Source: Pseudoxanthomonas suwonensis (GTDB taxonomy: Bacteria > Pseudomonadota > Gammaproteobacteria > Xanthomonadales > Xanthomonadaceae). Taken from it: DNA of 64,000 bases. The DNA lies in contig NZ_CP011144.1 in the NCBI RefSeq assembly GCF_000972865.1, forward strand, positions 1,240,001 through 1,304,000. The letters are read 5' to 3'. A model generated the notes under the pieces. That model was not told where the DNA came from. It saw only the letters and a list, made by a program, of their open reading frames with translations, and ran no database searches. Made by a program: the position numbers and the translations under genes. Position 1 is the stretch's first letter, and the number at the start of each line of letters is the position of its first letter. This document shows, one piece after another, positions 22,082 to 33,209 of the stretch.

Positions 22082-22400
22082 AAAACGTCACTTGGCGGTA
22101 TTGCCGCTGGCGCGCGGCGGCGCGTTCATCGCCCTCGCGCCCGAGGGCCTGCCTGGCGCGGATCGCCCGCAATCTGCCCTGGTTTCCTTTCACCCTGCTC
22201 GCGCCGGGTTGAATTAAAGCCTCGTCCAAGCGGTCCGTCAGCTAGCGCGCGGCGGCGCGTTCCTCGGCTTCGCGCATTATTGCTTGCCTGGCGCGGCGCG
22301 GATCGCCCGCAACCTGCCCTGGTTTCCCTTCACCCTGCTCGCGCCGGGCTGAAACCATCGCTTGGCGGCAATGCCGCAGGCGTGCGGCGGCGCGTCTCCG
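22028..22400 (+). repeat. Triplicated 3' end of the DUF2752 gene
   Basis: The end of the gene (encoding ARNLPWFPFTLLAPG and stop) occurs at about 22034-22081, again at 22161-22212 and at 22302-22352. Each copy is followed by a similar spacer (CTTGGCGGTATTGCCGC after copy 1, CTTGGCGGCAATGCCGC after copy 3; CGCGCGGCGGCGCGTTC after copies 1 and 2). Copies 2 and 3 lack any gene body and cannot be genes. They look like remnants of paralogues deleted by recombination. This explains most of the 507-bp gap 22082-22588. Confidence 0.85.
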
Positions 22401-22449
22401 GCATCCGTACACCCCACGACGGCCCTACGGACGCGCGGCACCGCCTCAT

Positions 22450-22546
22450 TGTAGGAGCCGGGTTTAGCCGGCGACACGCCACGTCGGCACAGGCGACTGC
22501 CCCGTGGTTCCGACGCCCCTGTCGCCGGCTGAACCCGGCTCCTACA
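22450..22546. repeat. REP-like palindrome, family A
   Basis: Arms TGTAGGAGCCGGGTTTAGCC and GGCTGAACCCGGCTCCTACA surround the same core as the copy at 2191 (GCCACGTCGGCACAGGCGAC is shared). It lies between the DUF2752 remnants and ampE. Confidence 0.8.
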
Positions 22547-22588
22547 TGTACATGCAGAACCGGTGCATGCCGGCAATCACGCAGGTGT

Positions 22589-23482
22589 TCAGCTGACCCA
22601 GCCGGCGATGATCAGCAGCGCCAGCAGTGCCAGCCAAAGCAGCAGCATGCGCCAGACCAGGCTCATCGCGTCGCGCAGTTCGACCAGGTCGCCGGCCACC
22701 GGCAGCGGCTGGCCCTCGCGCAGGTAGTCCTCGGCCTCCTCGGCCAGTTCGCCGCGGACCGCGGCACGCCCGCTGGCCTCGAGGAAGCCGCTGTCGGCCT
22801 GCCAGCGGTCGCCGCCGGCCGCGCGCCAGGCGCGGAACACCAGGTCGAAGTTGCCGGCCAGCGCCAGCGCCAGGGTCATCAACTGCGCCACCGGCCATTC
22901 CAGCCAGCGCAGCACCGCGCGCGCGCCGGCCGCGTTGTCCGCCGGCAGGACCGCCGCATCGGCCAGCGCCGCGCGCTCGACCAGCCGGTACAGCACCGCC
23001 CCGGCCGGGCCGAGCAGCAGGAACCACAGCAGCGGCGCGAACCAGCGCCGCAACCCGCTGCGCACCACCACGCCCGGCAGCACCGGCCCCTCGACGACCG
23101 CCGCTCCCGGTTCCGGCGCCAGCTGCGCCAGGCGCGCACGCCGGGTGTCCGGATCGGATGCGTCGAGCGCGGCCTCCACGTCGATGTCCAGGTCGCGCGG
23201 GCCCCAGGCGCAGACCAGAACGACCACGCCGAACACCAGGCTGGCCAGCCCCAGCACCCGGCCGTCCAGCGCGAACTGCAGCAGCGCCACCAGCAGTACC
23301 GGCGGCAGCACCGCCAGCCAGATGCCGTGGCGGCCGCGCCAGAAGGCGCCTTCGCGCGAATGCGTCCCCAGCCATTCCAGCCAGTGGGTGTACCACTGGA
23401 ACTGGCGCAGCGACCCGCCCAGCGCGGGTGCGACATGCCCCAGCACCAGCGCAGCGATGACGGCGACCAGCGTAATGAACAT
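22589..23482 (-). CDS. ampE: Regulatory signalling modulator protein AmpE
   Basis: Polytopic inner-membrane protein of the AmpE/CobD-like family, known from the ampDE operon that influences beta-lactamase control. The 297-residue sequence begins MFITLVAVIAALVLGHVAP, has QFQWYTHWLEWLG, the central RWFAPLLWFLLLGPAGAVLYRLVERAA segment and a terminal hydrophobic helix. No ampD is adjacent, so involvement in AmpR signalling is not supported by context. First of a run of minus-strand genes up to DUF6776. Confidence 0.85.
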   Translation of the reverse strand: MFITLVAVIAALVLGHVAPALGGSLRQFQWYTHWLEWLGTHSREGAFWRGRHGIWLAVLPPVLLVALLQFALDGRVLGLASLVFGVVVLVCAWGPRDLDIDVEAALDASDPDTRRARLAQLAPEPGAAVVEGPVLPGVVVRSGLRRWFAPLLWFLLLGPAGAVLYRLVERAALADAAVLPADNAAGARAVLRWLEWPVAQLMTLALALAGNFDLVFRAWRAAGGDRWQADSGFLEASGRAAVRGELAEEAEDYLREGQPLPVAGDLVELRDAMSLVWRMLLLWLALLALLIIAGWVS

Positions 23483-23535
23483 CGGTGGGGACCCTCCCTG
23501 CGGCCGATTCTAGCCGCAGGCCGCCGCTTTGGACG

Positions 23536-24450
23536 CTAAGCCGGCGTGAGCATCGCCCCGTTCGCGTGCCAGTGCGCGATCAGCGAGCGTGCGATCGAGA
23601 TCGGCGGCGCCAGCAGCAGGCCGTCGGCCTCGGTGCCATCGCGCCGCAGTGCCTCGCCGACCTCGGCATGGGTGAACCAGCGCGCCTGCTCCAGTTCGCC
23701 GTCCACGCGCGGCTCGTCCGGCTCGGCCAGCGCCTCGAAGCCCAGCATCAGCGCCCCGGGGAACGGCCAGGGCTGCGCGGCCAGGTAGCGGCAGGCGCGC
23801 ACCCGCACTCCGGTCTCCTCGTGGACCTCGCGCGCCACGGTCTGCTCGGGCGATTCGCCCGGCTCGACGAAGCCGGCGATCACCGACCAGCGCCGCGGTG
23901 GCCAGCCGGCCTGGCGCCCCAGCAGCAGCCGCTCGCCATCGCTGACCGCGACGATCACCGCCGGATCCACGCGCGGATAGTGGTCGTTGCCGCACTGCGC
24001 GCAATGGCCGACGAAGCCGCCGCGGTCGAACCCGACCGCGCCGCCGCAGACGCCGCAGTAGCGGTTGCGCACGTGCCAGTAGAGCATCCCGCGCGCATAG
24101 GCGAACAGGCTGGACGATTCCGCCGGCCAGTGCGCCGCGGCGCTGCGCAGGTCGACCCACTGCGCGGCCTCCGGCACCGGCGCGGCGGCCGCATCCAGCG
24201 CGAACCAGGCGTCGCCCGCGACGCGGCCGAGGAACACCGCCGTTCCCGGCCCGCCGCCGAGCCGGGCGCCGCGCAGCGGCAGCAGGCCGCCGCCGGCATC
24301 GGCGGCGGCGCGGCCCTCGCCGTCGAGCACGATCAGGCGGGCGTCGGGCCAGGACTCGCGCAACGCCGCGGCGTCGCCGCGCAGCGCGTCGGCGCGGTCG
24401 AGCGTGGATGCCTGGAACGCGAAACCGTCGAGGGCGGCCGGGGAAGGCAT
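23536..24450 (-). CDS. nudC: NAD(+) diphosphatase / NAD-decapping hydrolase NudC
   Basis: Nudix enzyme that cleaves NADH and removes NAD caps from RNA. The 304-residue protein has an N-terminal domain, a zinc-ribbon (CGVCGG and CAQC), the strand HYPRVDPAVIVAV, and a Nudix box starting GFVEPGES and ending REVHEETGV, followed by the NudC-specific SQPWPFP-like sequence (AAQPWPFPGALMLGF). It ends 17 bp before erpA's coding end on the same strand. Confidence 0.95.
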   Translation of the reverse strand: MPSPAALDGFAFQASTLDRADALRGDAAALRESWPDARLIVLDGEGRAAADAGGGLLPLRGARLGGGPGTAVFLGRVAGDAWFALDAAAAPVPEAAQWVDLRSAAAHWPAESSSLFAYARGMLYWHVRNRYCGVCGGAVGFDRGGFVGHCAQCGNDHYPRVDPAVIVAVSDGERLLLGRQAGWPPRRWSVIAGFVEPGESPEQTVAREVHEETGVRVRACRYLAAQPWPFPGALMLGFEALAEPDEPRVDGELEQARWFTHAEVGEALRRDGTEADGLLLAPPISIARSLIAHWHANGAMLTPA

Positions 24451-24467
24451 GCGCCGGCCCGGCCGGG

Positions 24468-24827
24468 TCAGACGGCGAAACTGCTGCCGCAGCCGCAGGT
24501 GGTCTTGGCGTTGGGGTTGCGGATCACGAACTGCGCGCCGCTCAGCCCCTCGCTGTAGTCCACTTCCGCGCCCATCAGGTACTGCAGGCTCAGCGGATCG
24601 ACCAGCAGCACGACCCCGTCGGTGTCCACCGCCATGTCGTCCTCGGCCTGGTTCTCGTCGAACTCGAAGCCGTACTGGAAACCGGAGCAGCCGCCACCCT
24701 GGATGTAGACGCGCAGCTTGAGGTCGGCATTGCCCTCCTCGGCGATCAGTTCGCGGACCTTGGCGGCAGCGGCGGTGCTGAAACGCAGCGGCTGCTCGAG
24801 TTGCTGGTAGCTGGGCAGGATCTCCAT
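24468..24827 (-). CDS. erpA: Iron-sulfur cluster insertion protein ErpA
   Basis: A-type carrier that delivers Fe-S clusters to apo-proteins, including those of isoprenoid synthesis. The 119-residue product carries the three invariant cysteines in [11 protein letters not shown] and TCGCGSSF and starts its conserved domain at [20 protein letters not shown]. Length fits ErpA. It stands between the bactofilin gene (31 bp upstream) and nudC. Confidence 0.95.
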   Translation of the reverse strand: MEILPSYQQLEQPLRFSTAAAAKVRELIAEEGNADLKLRVYIQGGGCSGFQYGFEFDENQAEDDMAVDTDGVVLLVDPLSLQYLMGAEVDYSEGLSGAQFVIRNPNAKTTCGCGSSFAV

Positions 24828-24858
24828 GGCGCCAAGATGGGGGCGGCGCGGCCGCCGA

Positions 24859-25290
24859 TCAAGCCTTGGCGGCCTTGGCCGCGGTGATCGGGGTGGGCGC
24901 GGCCGCCTCCGCCGCCGCGCGCGCCTGCGACTGGACGTGGACCAGGCGGCCGGTGAGCTGGGCGCCGGCGGCCATTTCCACCACGGTGTAGTGGACGTTG
25001 CCCTCCACCCGCGCCTTCTGCGCCAGTTCGATGCGCTCGCCGGCGTGCACGTCGCCGGTCAGGCTGCCGTTGATGATCACCACCGGGGCGTGGATCTCGC
25101 CCTCGACCGCGCCCTGCTCGGCCAGCACCAGGCTGGCCGGCTTGCCCTCGGCGGCGGTGACCTTGCCGACGATGCGGCCTTCCACGTACAGGCCGCCGCT
25201 GAACTCCAGGTCGCCGCGGATGACCACGTCCGGCCCGATCAGGGTGTCGATGGCGAAACCGTCACGCTGGGTGGATTTGTTCTTGAACAC
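24859..25290 (-). CDS. Bactofilin (polymer-forming cytoskeletal protein)
   Basis: Beta-helical protein that polymerises without nucleotides and organises cell-shape or envelope machinery. The 143-residue product has the bactofilin core, with repeated short strands ([51 protein letters not shown]) flanked by short disordered ends, the C-terminal one Ala-rich. It lies 18 bp behind the DUF6776 gene, a conserved pairing in Xanthomonadales. Confidence 0.92.
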   Translation of the reverse strand: MFKNKSTQRDGFAIDTLIGPDVVIRGDLEFSGGLYVEGRIVGKVTAAEGKPASLVLAEQGAVEGEIHAPVVIINGSLTGDVHAGERIELAQKARVEGNVHYTVVEMAAGAQLTGRLVHVQSQARAAAEAAAPTPITAAKAAKA

Positions 25291-25308
25291 GTTTACCTGC
25301 CTCCCCCG

Positions 25309-26025
25309 CTACCCGCGAGTTTTCCAGTCGAAAGTCTGATCGGTGCCCCCCGCGCCGCCCCGCAGGGAGACTCGCACACGCTGGGGGGTGAAATCCTTGG
25401 GCAGCATCACGTTGCCGGTCAGCTCCTGGAAATACCGGAACGAATAGTCCTGCCCGGGGGTGTCGGGGCGCTGGTGCAGCTCGTCCCAGGCGAGCGTGGC
25501 CAGCTTGCCGGCGCGCACGCCCTCCACCGAGAAGCGCAGCTGGCCCTGGCTGATCGCGCCGCGGTTCAGGTTCTGGGTCAGCACCGCGCGGTAGTTCCAG
25601 CTGCCGGCCTCGGTCGGCGAGAACTCGATCGAGTGCACGTTCAGGCCCTTGCGCTGGGCGGTGGCGCCGACCAGCCGCTCGTAGAAGGCCACGTCGGCGC
25701 GCAGCGCGGCGATCTCCTCGTCGCGCTCGGCCAGCGAGGACTGCAGTTCGGTGTTGGCCGCGCGGCTGATCTGGTCCGAGCGCGACAGGGTGACCATGCG
25801 CTGGTTCAGCTCGTCGAGCTGGCGCTTCTGCTGGGCGGCGCTGCGTTCGGCCGTGCGCAGCTGGTCGCGGGTGTCGCCCAGGCCCGGCGCGGCGCGCCAG
25901 GTCGCCAGCGCCCAGACCGCGACCAGCGACAGCAGCCAGACCACGCCCACGGCGATGGCCCAGCCGCGGCTCGAAAAACCGGGCTGGCGCGGCACCACAC
26001 GGAAGCGGGGAACGGGATCGGTCAT
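25309..26025 (-). CDS. DUF6776 family membrane-anchored coiled-coil protein
   Basis: Function unknown. The 238-residue product has one N-terminal membrane helix (WAIAVGVVWLLSLVAVWALA, about residues 20-39), a coiled coil (about residues 50-115, rich in Q, E, R and L heptads) and a beta-rich periplasmic C-terminal domain containing YRAVLTQNLNRGAISQGQLR. The coupling to bactofilin 18 bp downstream suggests a role in envelope architecture. That is inference from context. Confidence 0.8.
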   Translation of the reverse strand: MTDPVPRFRVVPRQPGFSSRGWAIAVGVVWLLSLVAVWALATWRAAPGLGDTRDQLRTAERSAAQQKRQLDELNQRMVTLSRSDQISRAANTELQSSLAERDEEIAALRADVAFYERLVGATAQRKGLNVHSIEFSPTEAGSWNYRAVLTQNLNRGAISQGQLRFSVEGVRAGKLATLAWDELHQRPDTPGQDYSFRYFQELTGNVMLPKDFTPQRVRVSLRGGAGGTDQTFDWKTRG

Positions 26026-26155
26026 GTCGGAGCGGACGGGCCGGCGGCGGGCGGTTTCTGCCTATACTGCGGAACGGGCGGGCCAGTCTAGCCCAGCGCC
26101 GGCCCGCTCCGGGACCACATCGGCGCCTTCGCGGCGGCCAAGGGAGGAGTGCCCC

Positions 26156-26746
26156 ATGACCGATGCCCACATCTACGTGATCGGGATCCTGCTGGCCTGG
26201 ATGGCCGGGATCCGCGCCTACCTGACGGTGTTCGGCGTCGGCCTGGCCGGCCTGATGGGCTGGGTCGACCTGCCGCCGGCGCTGGAACCGACCCAGTCGT
26301 GGTGGGTGCTGGGCACTTCCGGCGCGCTGGCGCTGGCCGAGTTCTTCGCCGACAAGATCCCGGGCGTGGATTCGGTCTGGGACCTGCTGCAGACCCTGGC
26401 CCGGGTGCCGGCCGGCGCCTTCCTGGCCGCGGCCGCGCTCTCGCCCGATGGCCAGCTCGGCGCCGGCGCCCTGGCCGCCGGCGCTGGCGTGGCCCTGGTC
26501 AGCCACGGCCTGAAGACCGGCTCGCGCGCGCTGCTCAACACCTCGCCCGAGCCGGCCAGCAACTGGGTCGCCTCCGCCGCCGAGGACACGGTGGTCATCG
26601 GCGGGCTGGCGCTGGCGATCGCCCACCCGTGGATCGCGTTGCTGGTGGTGGTCGGCGCCAGCCTGCTCGGCGCGCTGCTGGTGTGGTGGGTCTGGCGCAC
26701 CCTCAGCCGCGGCGTGCGCCGGCTGTTCGCTCCGCCACCGGCGTGA
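26156..26746 (+). CDS. DUF4126 domain membrane protein
   Basis: Function unknown. The 196-residue hydrophobic protein has the DUF4126 pattern: GIRAYLTVFGVGLAGLMGWV, then FFADKIPGVDSVWDLLQTLARVPAG-type sequence, TGSRALLNTSPEPASNW and a last hydrophobic pair of helices. The ATG at 26156 has an AGGGAGGAG nine bases upstream, which fixes the start. It is divergent from DUF6776 and followed by the REC/EAL gene after 75 bp. Confidence 0.85.
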   Translation: MTDAHIYVIGILLAWMAGIRAYLTVFGVGLAGLMGWVDLPPALEPTQSWWVLGTSGALALAEFFADKIPGVDSVWDLLQTLARVPAGAFLAAAALSPDGQLGAGALAAGAGVALVSHGLKTGSRALLNTSPEPASNWVASAAEDTVVIGGLALAIAHPWIALLVVVGASLLGALLVWWVWRTLSRGVRRLFAPPPA

Positions 26747-26821
26747 GGCGGCGATGGCACGCGTACTTGTCCTGGCGAGCGCTGTTGGTCACATAATGCG
26801 GTCCCAGCAGGGGGAAGACTG

Positions 26822-28698
26822 ATGGCCGTACGAGAACCCGCTTCGGTGCCGGAGGATGCGGCTGCGCGCCAGCGCCTGCGCGCGGAAACGCCGCCGCCGC
26901 ACTATTGGCGCAGGTGGGCGCAGGATGCGCTGCCGGACGCCGGGCAGGCCGCGCCGGCGATGACGGCCGCCAAGCGGCGGGCGCCGCCGGCCGCCCCGCA
27001 GCCCCCGGCGGCAGCGACCGCCGGGTCGCCGGTGCGGGACGCCGGCGCCGAATCCCCCTACCGCATCCTGATCGTCGAGGACGACCGCACCCAGGCGCTG
27101 TTCGCGCAGAGCGTGCTGCACGGCGCCGGCATGCAGGCCGAAGTGCAGATGCAGCCGGACGGGGTGATCGACGCGATCCACCGCTTCGACCCCGACCTGA
27201 TCCTGATGGACCTGCACATGCCCGGCCTGGACGGCATGCGCCTGACCACCCTGATCCGCCAGCAGCCGGAATTCCAGCTGCTGCCGATCGTGTTCCTGAC
27301 CGGCGACCCGGACCCGGAGCGCCAGTTCGAGGTGCTGGAGAGCGGCGCCGACGACTTCCTGACCAAACCCATCCGCCCGCGGCACCTGATCGCGGCCGTG
27401 TCCAACCGGATCCAGCGCACCCGCGCCCAGCTGCGCCAGCCGGCGCCACAGGCCAATGCGATGCTGCGCAGCCATCCGGAGACCGGCCTGGCCACCCGCG
27501 GCTGGCTGCTGCAGCAGGTCGACGAGGCGCTGCGCGAGGGCGCCAGCGGCGGCCTGTTCTTCATCGAGATCGCCAGCGCCCTGGGCCTGCGCGAGCGCTA
27601 CGGCTATGCCGCCTTCGAGCGACTGATGGCCCAGGCCGGCATGTGCCTGGCGCGGATCGGCGCGCCGGCGCCGCTGGCGCGGCTGAACGACAACAGCTTC
27701 CTGGGCCTGGCCCGCGACCTGGACGAGTCCACCCTGGAGCAGCACGCGCAGCGCCTGCGCGCCGGCCTGGCCGAACAGGGATTCGCGGTCCGCGACGAAG
27801 AGCAGGTGCAGCTGCGCAGCGCGGTCGGCTACACCGCCCTGTCGATCGGCTTCGGCGACGCCGGCTCGGCGCTGGAGGCCACCGAGCGCAGCGCCCTGCA
27901 GGCGCGCCTGCGCAGCGACGGCGTGGCCGCCTACGTGCCGCCCAGCGACACCGAGGCGCAGGAACGCATGGCCCTGCTCGAGGGCCAGCTCGAACTGGCC
28001 TACCAGCCGATCGTGTCGGTGGCCGGCAACGAGCAGGCCCAGTACCAGGTGCTGCTGCGCCTGCGCCAGCTCGACGGCACCCTGCTGTCGGCCGGCCAGG
28101 TGGTGCCGGCCGCCGAGGCCAGCGGCCGCATCGCCGACCTGGACCAGCAGGTGATGGAGTACGCGCTGGACATGATCACCCAGCGCAACGCCAGCGGCAG
28201 CCCGCTGCGCCTGTTCGTGTCGCAGTCGCCGCGAACGCTGGCGCGCGAGGCCTTCGCCGACTGGCTGCTGCAGACGATCGCCAGCCGCGGCATCGACGGC
28301 ACCTCGGTGGTGATCGACCTGCGCCTGGGCGACGCGCTGATCCACAGCGTGACCCTGGGCGAATTCTGCCGCCGGCTGATGGCCGCGGGCGTGCAGTTCT
28401 GCCTGAGCCAGTTCGAGCCGGGCACCGAGGCCGACGCGCTGCTCAACCAGCTGCCGCTGGGCTACGTGCGCATGGCCGCGCGCTATGCCGGCGCGCATGC
28501 CGATCCGGCGCTGCGCGACCAGCTGCGCGGAGTGATCGACCAGGCCCACCGCCTCGGCCTGCAGGTGATCGGCCAGCAGATCGAGGACCCGCAGGCGGCC
28601 GCGGCGATGTGGATGGGCGGGATCGACTACATCCAGGGCAACCTGGTCAGCTCGGTCGGCAGCGAGCTGGACTTCGACTTCCAGAACGCGGTGCTGTG

Positions 28699-28699
<1 letters not shown>
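26822..28699 (+). CDS. Response regulator with degenerate GGDEF and degenerate EAL domains
   Basis: A likely c-di-GMP sensor or adaptor rather than an enzyme. Of the 625 residues, about 80-200 form an intact REC domain (ILIVEDD, phospho-site DLILMDLHMPG, FLTKPIRP). Residues 220-375 form a GGDEF-like domain whose signature reads DNSF. Residues 380-620 form an EAL-like domain with YQVLLRL in place of the catalytic E-A-L and LFVSQSP in place of the conserved Asn. The layout resembles FimX-type degenerate receptors. The stop overlaps the next gene's ATG (TGATG), so a hybrid kinase is cotranslated and probably phosphorylates this REC. Confidence 0.85.
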
Positions 28700-31352
<2,653 letters not shown>

Positions 31353-31380
<28 letters not shown>

Positions 31381-31823
31381 TTGGGCTCGCCGATACGCCC
31401 GATCAGGTCGAGCTGGGTCTCCAGCCAATCCACGTGCTCCTCCTCCGAGTCGAGGATCTTCACGAACAGCTGGCGGCTGACGTAGTCGCCGATGGAGTCG
31501 GCATAGGCGACGGCCTCGCGCAACAGCGGCAGGCCGTCCATCTCCAGCGCCAGGTCGCATTCGAGCAGCTCGCGCGGGGTCTCGCCGATGCGCAGCTTGC
31601 CCAGCGCCTGGAAGTTGGGCAGGCCCTCGAGGAACAGGATGCGCTCCGACAGCCAGTCGGCGTGCTTCATCTCGTCGATCGATTCCTTGTATTCGTGCTC
31701 GGCCAATTCCTTCAGGCCCCAGTTCTTCAGCATCTTGGCGTGCAGGAAGTACTGGTTGATCGCGGTGAGCTCGTTGTACAGCACCTTGTTGAGGTACTCG
31801 ATGACCTTGGCGTCGCCTTTCAT
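31353..31823 (-). CDS. bfr: Bacterioferritin
   Basis: Iron-storage 24-mer with haem. The 156-residue product ([19 protein letters not shown]) keeps the ferroxidase ligands Glu18, Glu51 and His54 and the haem-ligand Met52 in EMKHADW, and has a full-length four-helix bundle. The ATG at 31823 gives the family N-terminus; the longer frame was rejected. bfd follows as the electron donor for iron release, but lies upstream in transcription order. The 3' end runs 28 bp into the end of the hybrid kinase gene. Confidence 0.97.
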
Positions 31824-31930
31824 GGCCGCGCTCCGTGTTGCGGGAAACGGGCGCACTCTAGCGCGCCGCGCGCGGCGGCGAGGTAACGCGAATCGTGATC
31901 ATTCGCCGGCGCAGCCGCCGGAAGGCGGGT

Positions 31931-32128
31931 TCAGGCCGCGCAGGCCAGCACCGGCAGCGGCAGTTCGGCCTGCATCTGCGCGATCATGTCGGCGGCCATG
32001 TCCAGGCAGGAACCGCAGCTGGCACCACAGCCGGTGCGCATGGTCAGTTCGCCGACGCTGCCGCAGCCCTTCTCCACCGCTTCGCGGATGTGGCGGTCGG
32101 TGACACCATTGCAGAGGCAGACGTACAC
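31931..32128 (-). CDS. bfd: Bacterioferritin-associated ferredoxin
   Basis: [2Fe-2S] protein that binds bacterioferritin and reduces stored iron. The four cluster cysteines lie in VCLCNGVTDRHIREAV and CGASCGSCLDMA. A GTG at 32128 gives 65 residues, the usual Bfd length. An in-frame ATG 14 codons upstream would add an atypical arginine-rich extension and was rejected. It is transcribed in the same direction as bfr, 107 bp away. Confidence 0.9.
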   Translation of the reverse strand: MYVCLCNGVTDRHIREAVEKGCGSVGELTMRTGCGASCGSCLDMAADMIAQMQAELPLPVLACAA

Positions 32129-32231
32129 GGGCGGGGACCACAGGCTGGAGCGACGCCGCCATTCCACCAAGGATGAGAATCGTTGTCAATTAGGAAGGAC
32201 TCGCATGCCGACCGGCGGCGGCCCTTGTCGT

Positions 32232-32834
32232 TCAGCCGGATGAACGACGCCCTCGCGTCCCGCGCGGGCGCCGGCGTGGCCGCTCCTGCCCGGCGGCGGC
32301 GCTGCCGGGCAGCCAGGCTTCCTGGGCCGCGGCCGGCATGTCCCGCACGCTCGCGCCCACGCCCTCGGCCAGCGGCGCCAGATGGCGCAGGGCCCGGGCG
32401 TATACGCCGCGCTTGAAGGTCACCACGTGCTCGACCGGGTACCAGAAGTCGACCCAGCGCCAGTGGTCGAACTCGGGGGTCTCGGTCGCGTCGAAGCGCA
32501 CCGCCGCCTCGTCGCCGACCAGGCGCAGCAGGAACCAGACCTGCTTCTGGCCGATGCAGACCGGCCCCTCCCCGCCCCGGCGCACGGCGCGGCCCGGCAA
32601 GCGATAGCGCAGCCAGCCGGGAGTGGCGCCGAGCAGTTCGACGTGCTCGGGCAGCAACCCGGTTTCCTCGTGCAGTTCCCGGTACATGGCCTCGGTCGGG
32701 GTCTCGTCGCTGCGCATTCCCCCCTGGGGAAACTGCCAGCCGTCCCGGCGCACGCGACGCGCCCAGAACACCTGGCCGTCTGCGCGCATCAGCACGATGC
32801 CGACGTTCGGCCTGTATCCGTCCGGATCGATCAC
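32232..32834 (-). CDS. rppH: RNA pyrophosphohydrolase RppH
   Basis: Nudix hydrolase that removes pyrophosphate from 5'-triphosphate mRNA and starts its decay. From a GTG at 32834 the product (200 residues) begins with [15 protein letters not shown], matching the RppH N-terminus. It has a full Nudix box from GGMRSDETP to RELHEETGL and the downstream [11 protein letters not shown] region. The C-terminal tail is an arginine-rich extension of about 25 residues. Confidence 0.95.
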   Translation of the reverse strand: MIDPDGYRPNVGIVLMRADGQVFWARRVRRDGWQFPQGGMRSDETPTEAMYRELHEETGLLPEHVELLGATPGWLRYRLPGRAVRRGGEGPVCIGQKQVWFLLRLVGDEAAVRFDATETPEFDHWRWVDFWYPVEHVVTFKRGVYARALRHLAPLAEGVGASVRDMPAAAQEAWLPGSAAAGQERPRRRPRGTRGRRSSG

Positions 32835-32943
32835 GATGCGGACTCCAATTCGACTGTCTGGGACTGTGCCATGGCCCCGGCGGGCCGACAAGCGCCGATT
32901 GACAGCGCGGTCGGGAAGGTGAAAAATTCGCGGTTCTCCGCGT

Positions 32944-33020
32944 GGCTATGTAGCTCAGCCGGTTAGAGCACAGCACTCATAATGCTGGGGTCGGTGGTTC
33001 GAGTCCACCCATAGCCACCA
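32944..33020 (+). tRNA. tRNA-Met (CAT), elongator type
   Basis: A 77-nt cloverleaf with acceptor arms GGCTATG and CATAGCC, D-loop AGCTCAGCCGGTTAGAGC, anticodon stem CAGCA/TGCTG around loop CTCATAA (anticodon CAT), T-arm GGTGGTTCGAGTCCACC and an encoded CCA. The first acceptor pair is G-C, as in elongator rather than initiator tRNA-Met. The conjugative element's integrase lies immediately downstream, so the 3' half of this gene is the probable attachment site. Confidence 0.97.
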
Positions 33021-33074
33021 ACCCCCTAATTCAGGGGGATCCGAGGAAGTCCGAAGAAGTCCAAAAACTTCCTC
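33000..33074. other. Probable attL region with two small inverted repeats
   Basis: The tRNA 3' end (TTCGAGTCCACCCATAGCCA...) runs straight into a 6-bp hairpin CCCCCT-AATTC-AGGGGG (33022-33038), then an 8-bp inverted repeat GAGGAAGT/ACTTCCTC (33043-33050 and 33067-33074). P4-type integrases recombine at tRNA 3' ends, so this is the expected attachment site. The core cannot be delimited without the right end. Confidence 0.55.
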
Positions 33075-33157
33075 AAAATCAGGCATTTCGGCACGTTTCA
33101 TCGTCCGATGCAGTACGCCTGAGTCGGTGGCAATCCGGCAGCAGCCGTCGGTAATTT

Positions 33158-33204
33158 TGACGGTATCTGCCAACCTCTCGAAAGGCAGATACCGTCAGAG
33201 AGGT
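33158..33204 (+). promoter_or_regulatory. Long inverted repeat with alternative SD-blocking hairpin ahead of the integrase
   Basis: TGACGGTATCTGCC (33158-33171) and its perfect complement (33184-33197) form a 14-bp stem with a 12-base loop. The integrase ribosome site GAGAGG follows at once. The loop contains ACCTCTC (33173-33179), complementary to GAGAGGT (33198-33204), so a 7-bp hairpin that hides the ribosome site is possible only when the long stem is not formed. It could equally be a double-stranded operator for a dimeric repressor. Structure is seen; function is inferred. Confidence 0.6.
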
Positions 33205-33209
33205 GTGTC

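Noticed and set aside
22158..22352. Two short extra genes encoding the DUF2752 C-terminus
   Set aside because: The copies have no start, ribosome site or domain body; they are repeat remnants.
33043..33074. GAGGAAGT/ACTTCCTC inverted repeat as a tRNA terminator
   Set aside because: It is followed by AAAATC and not a T-run on the tRNA strand, so it is kept only as part of the attL region.
33158..33204. H-type pseudoknot between the loop CCTCTC and the downstream GAGAGG
   Set aside because: No linker exists between the 14-bp stem and the GAGAGG, so the strand cannot cross the stem; only alternative, mutually exclusive hairpins are possible.
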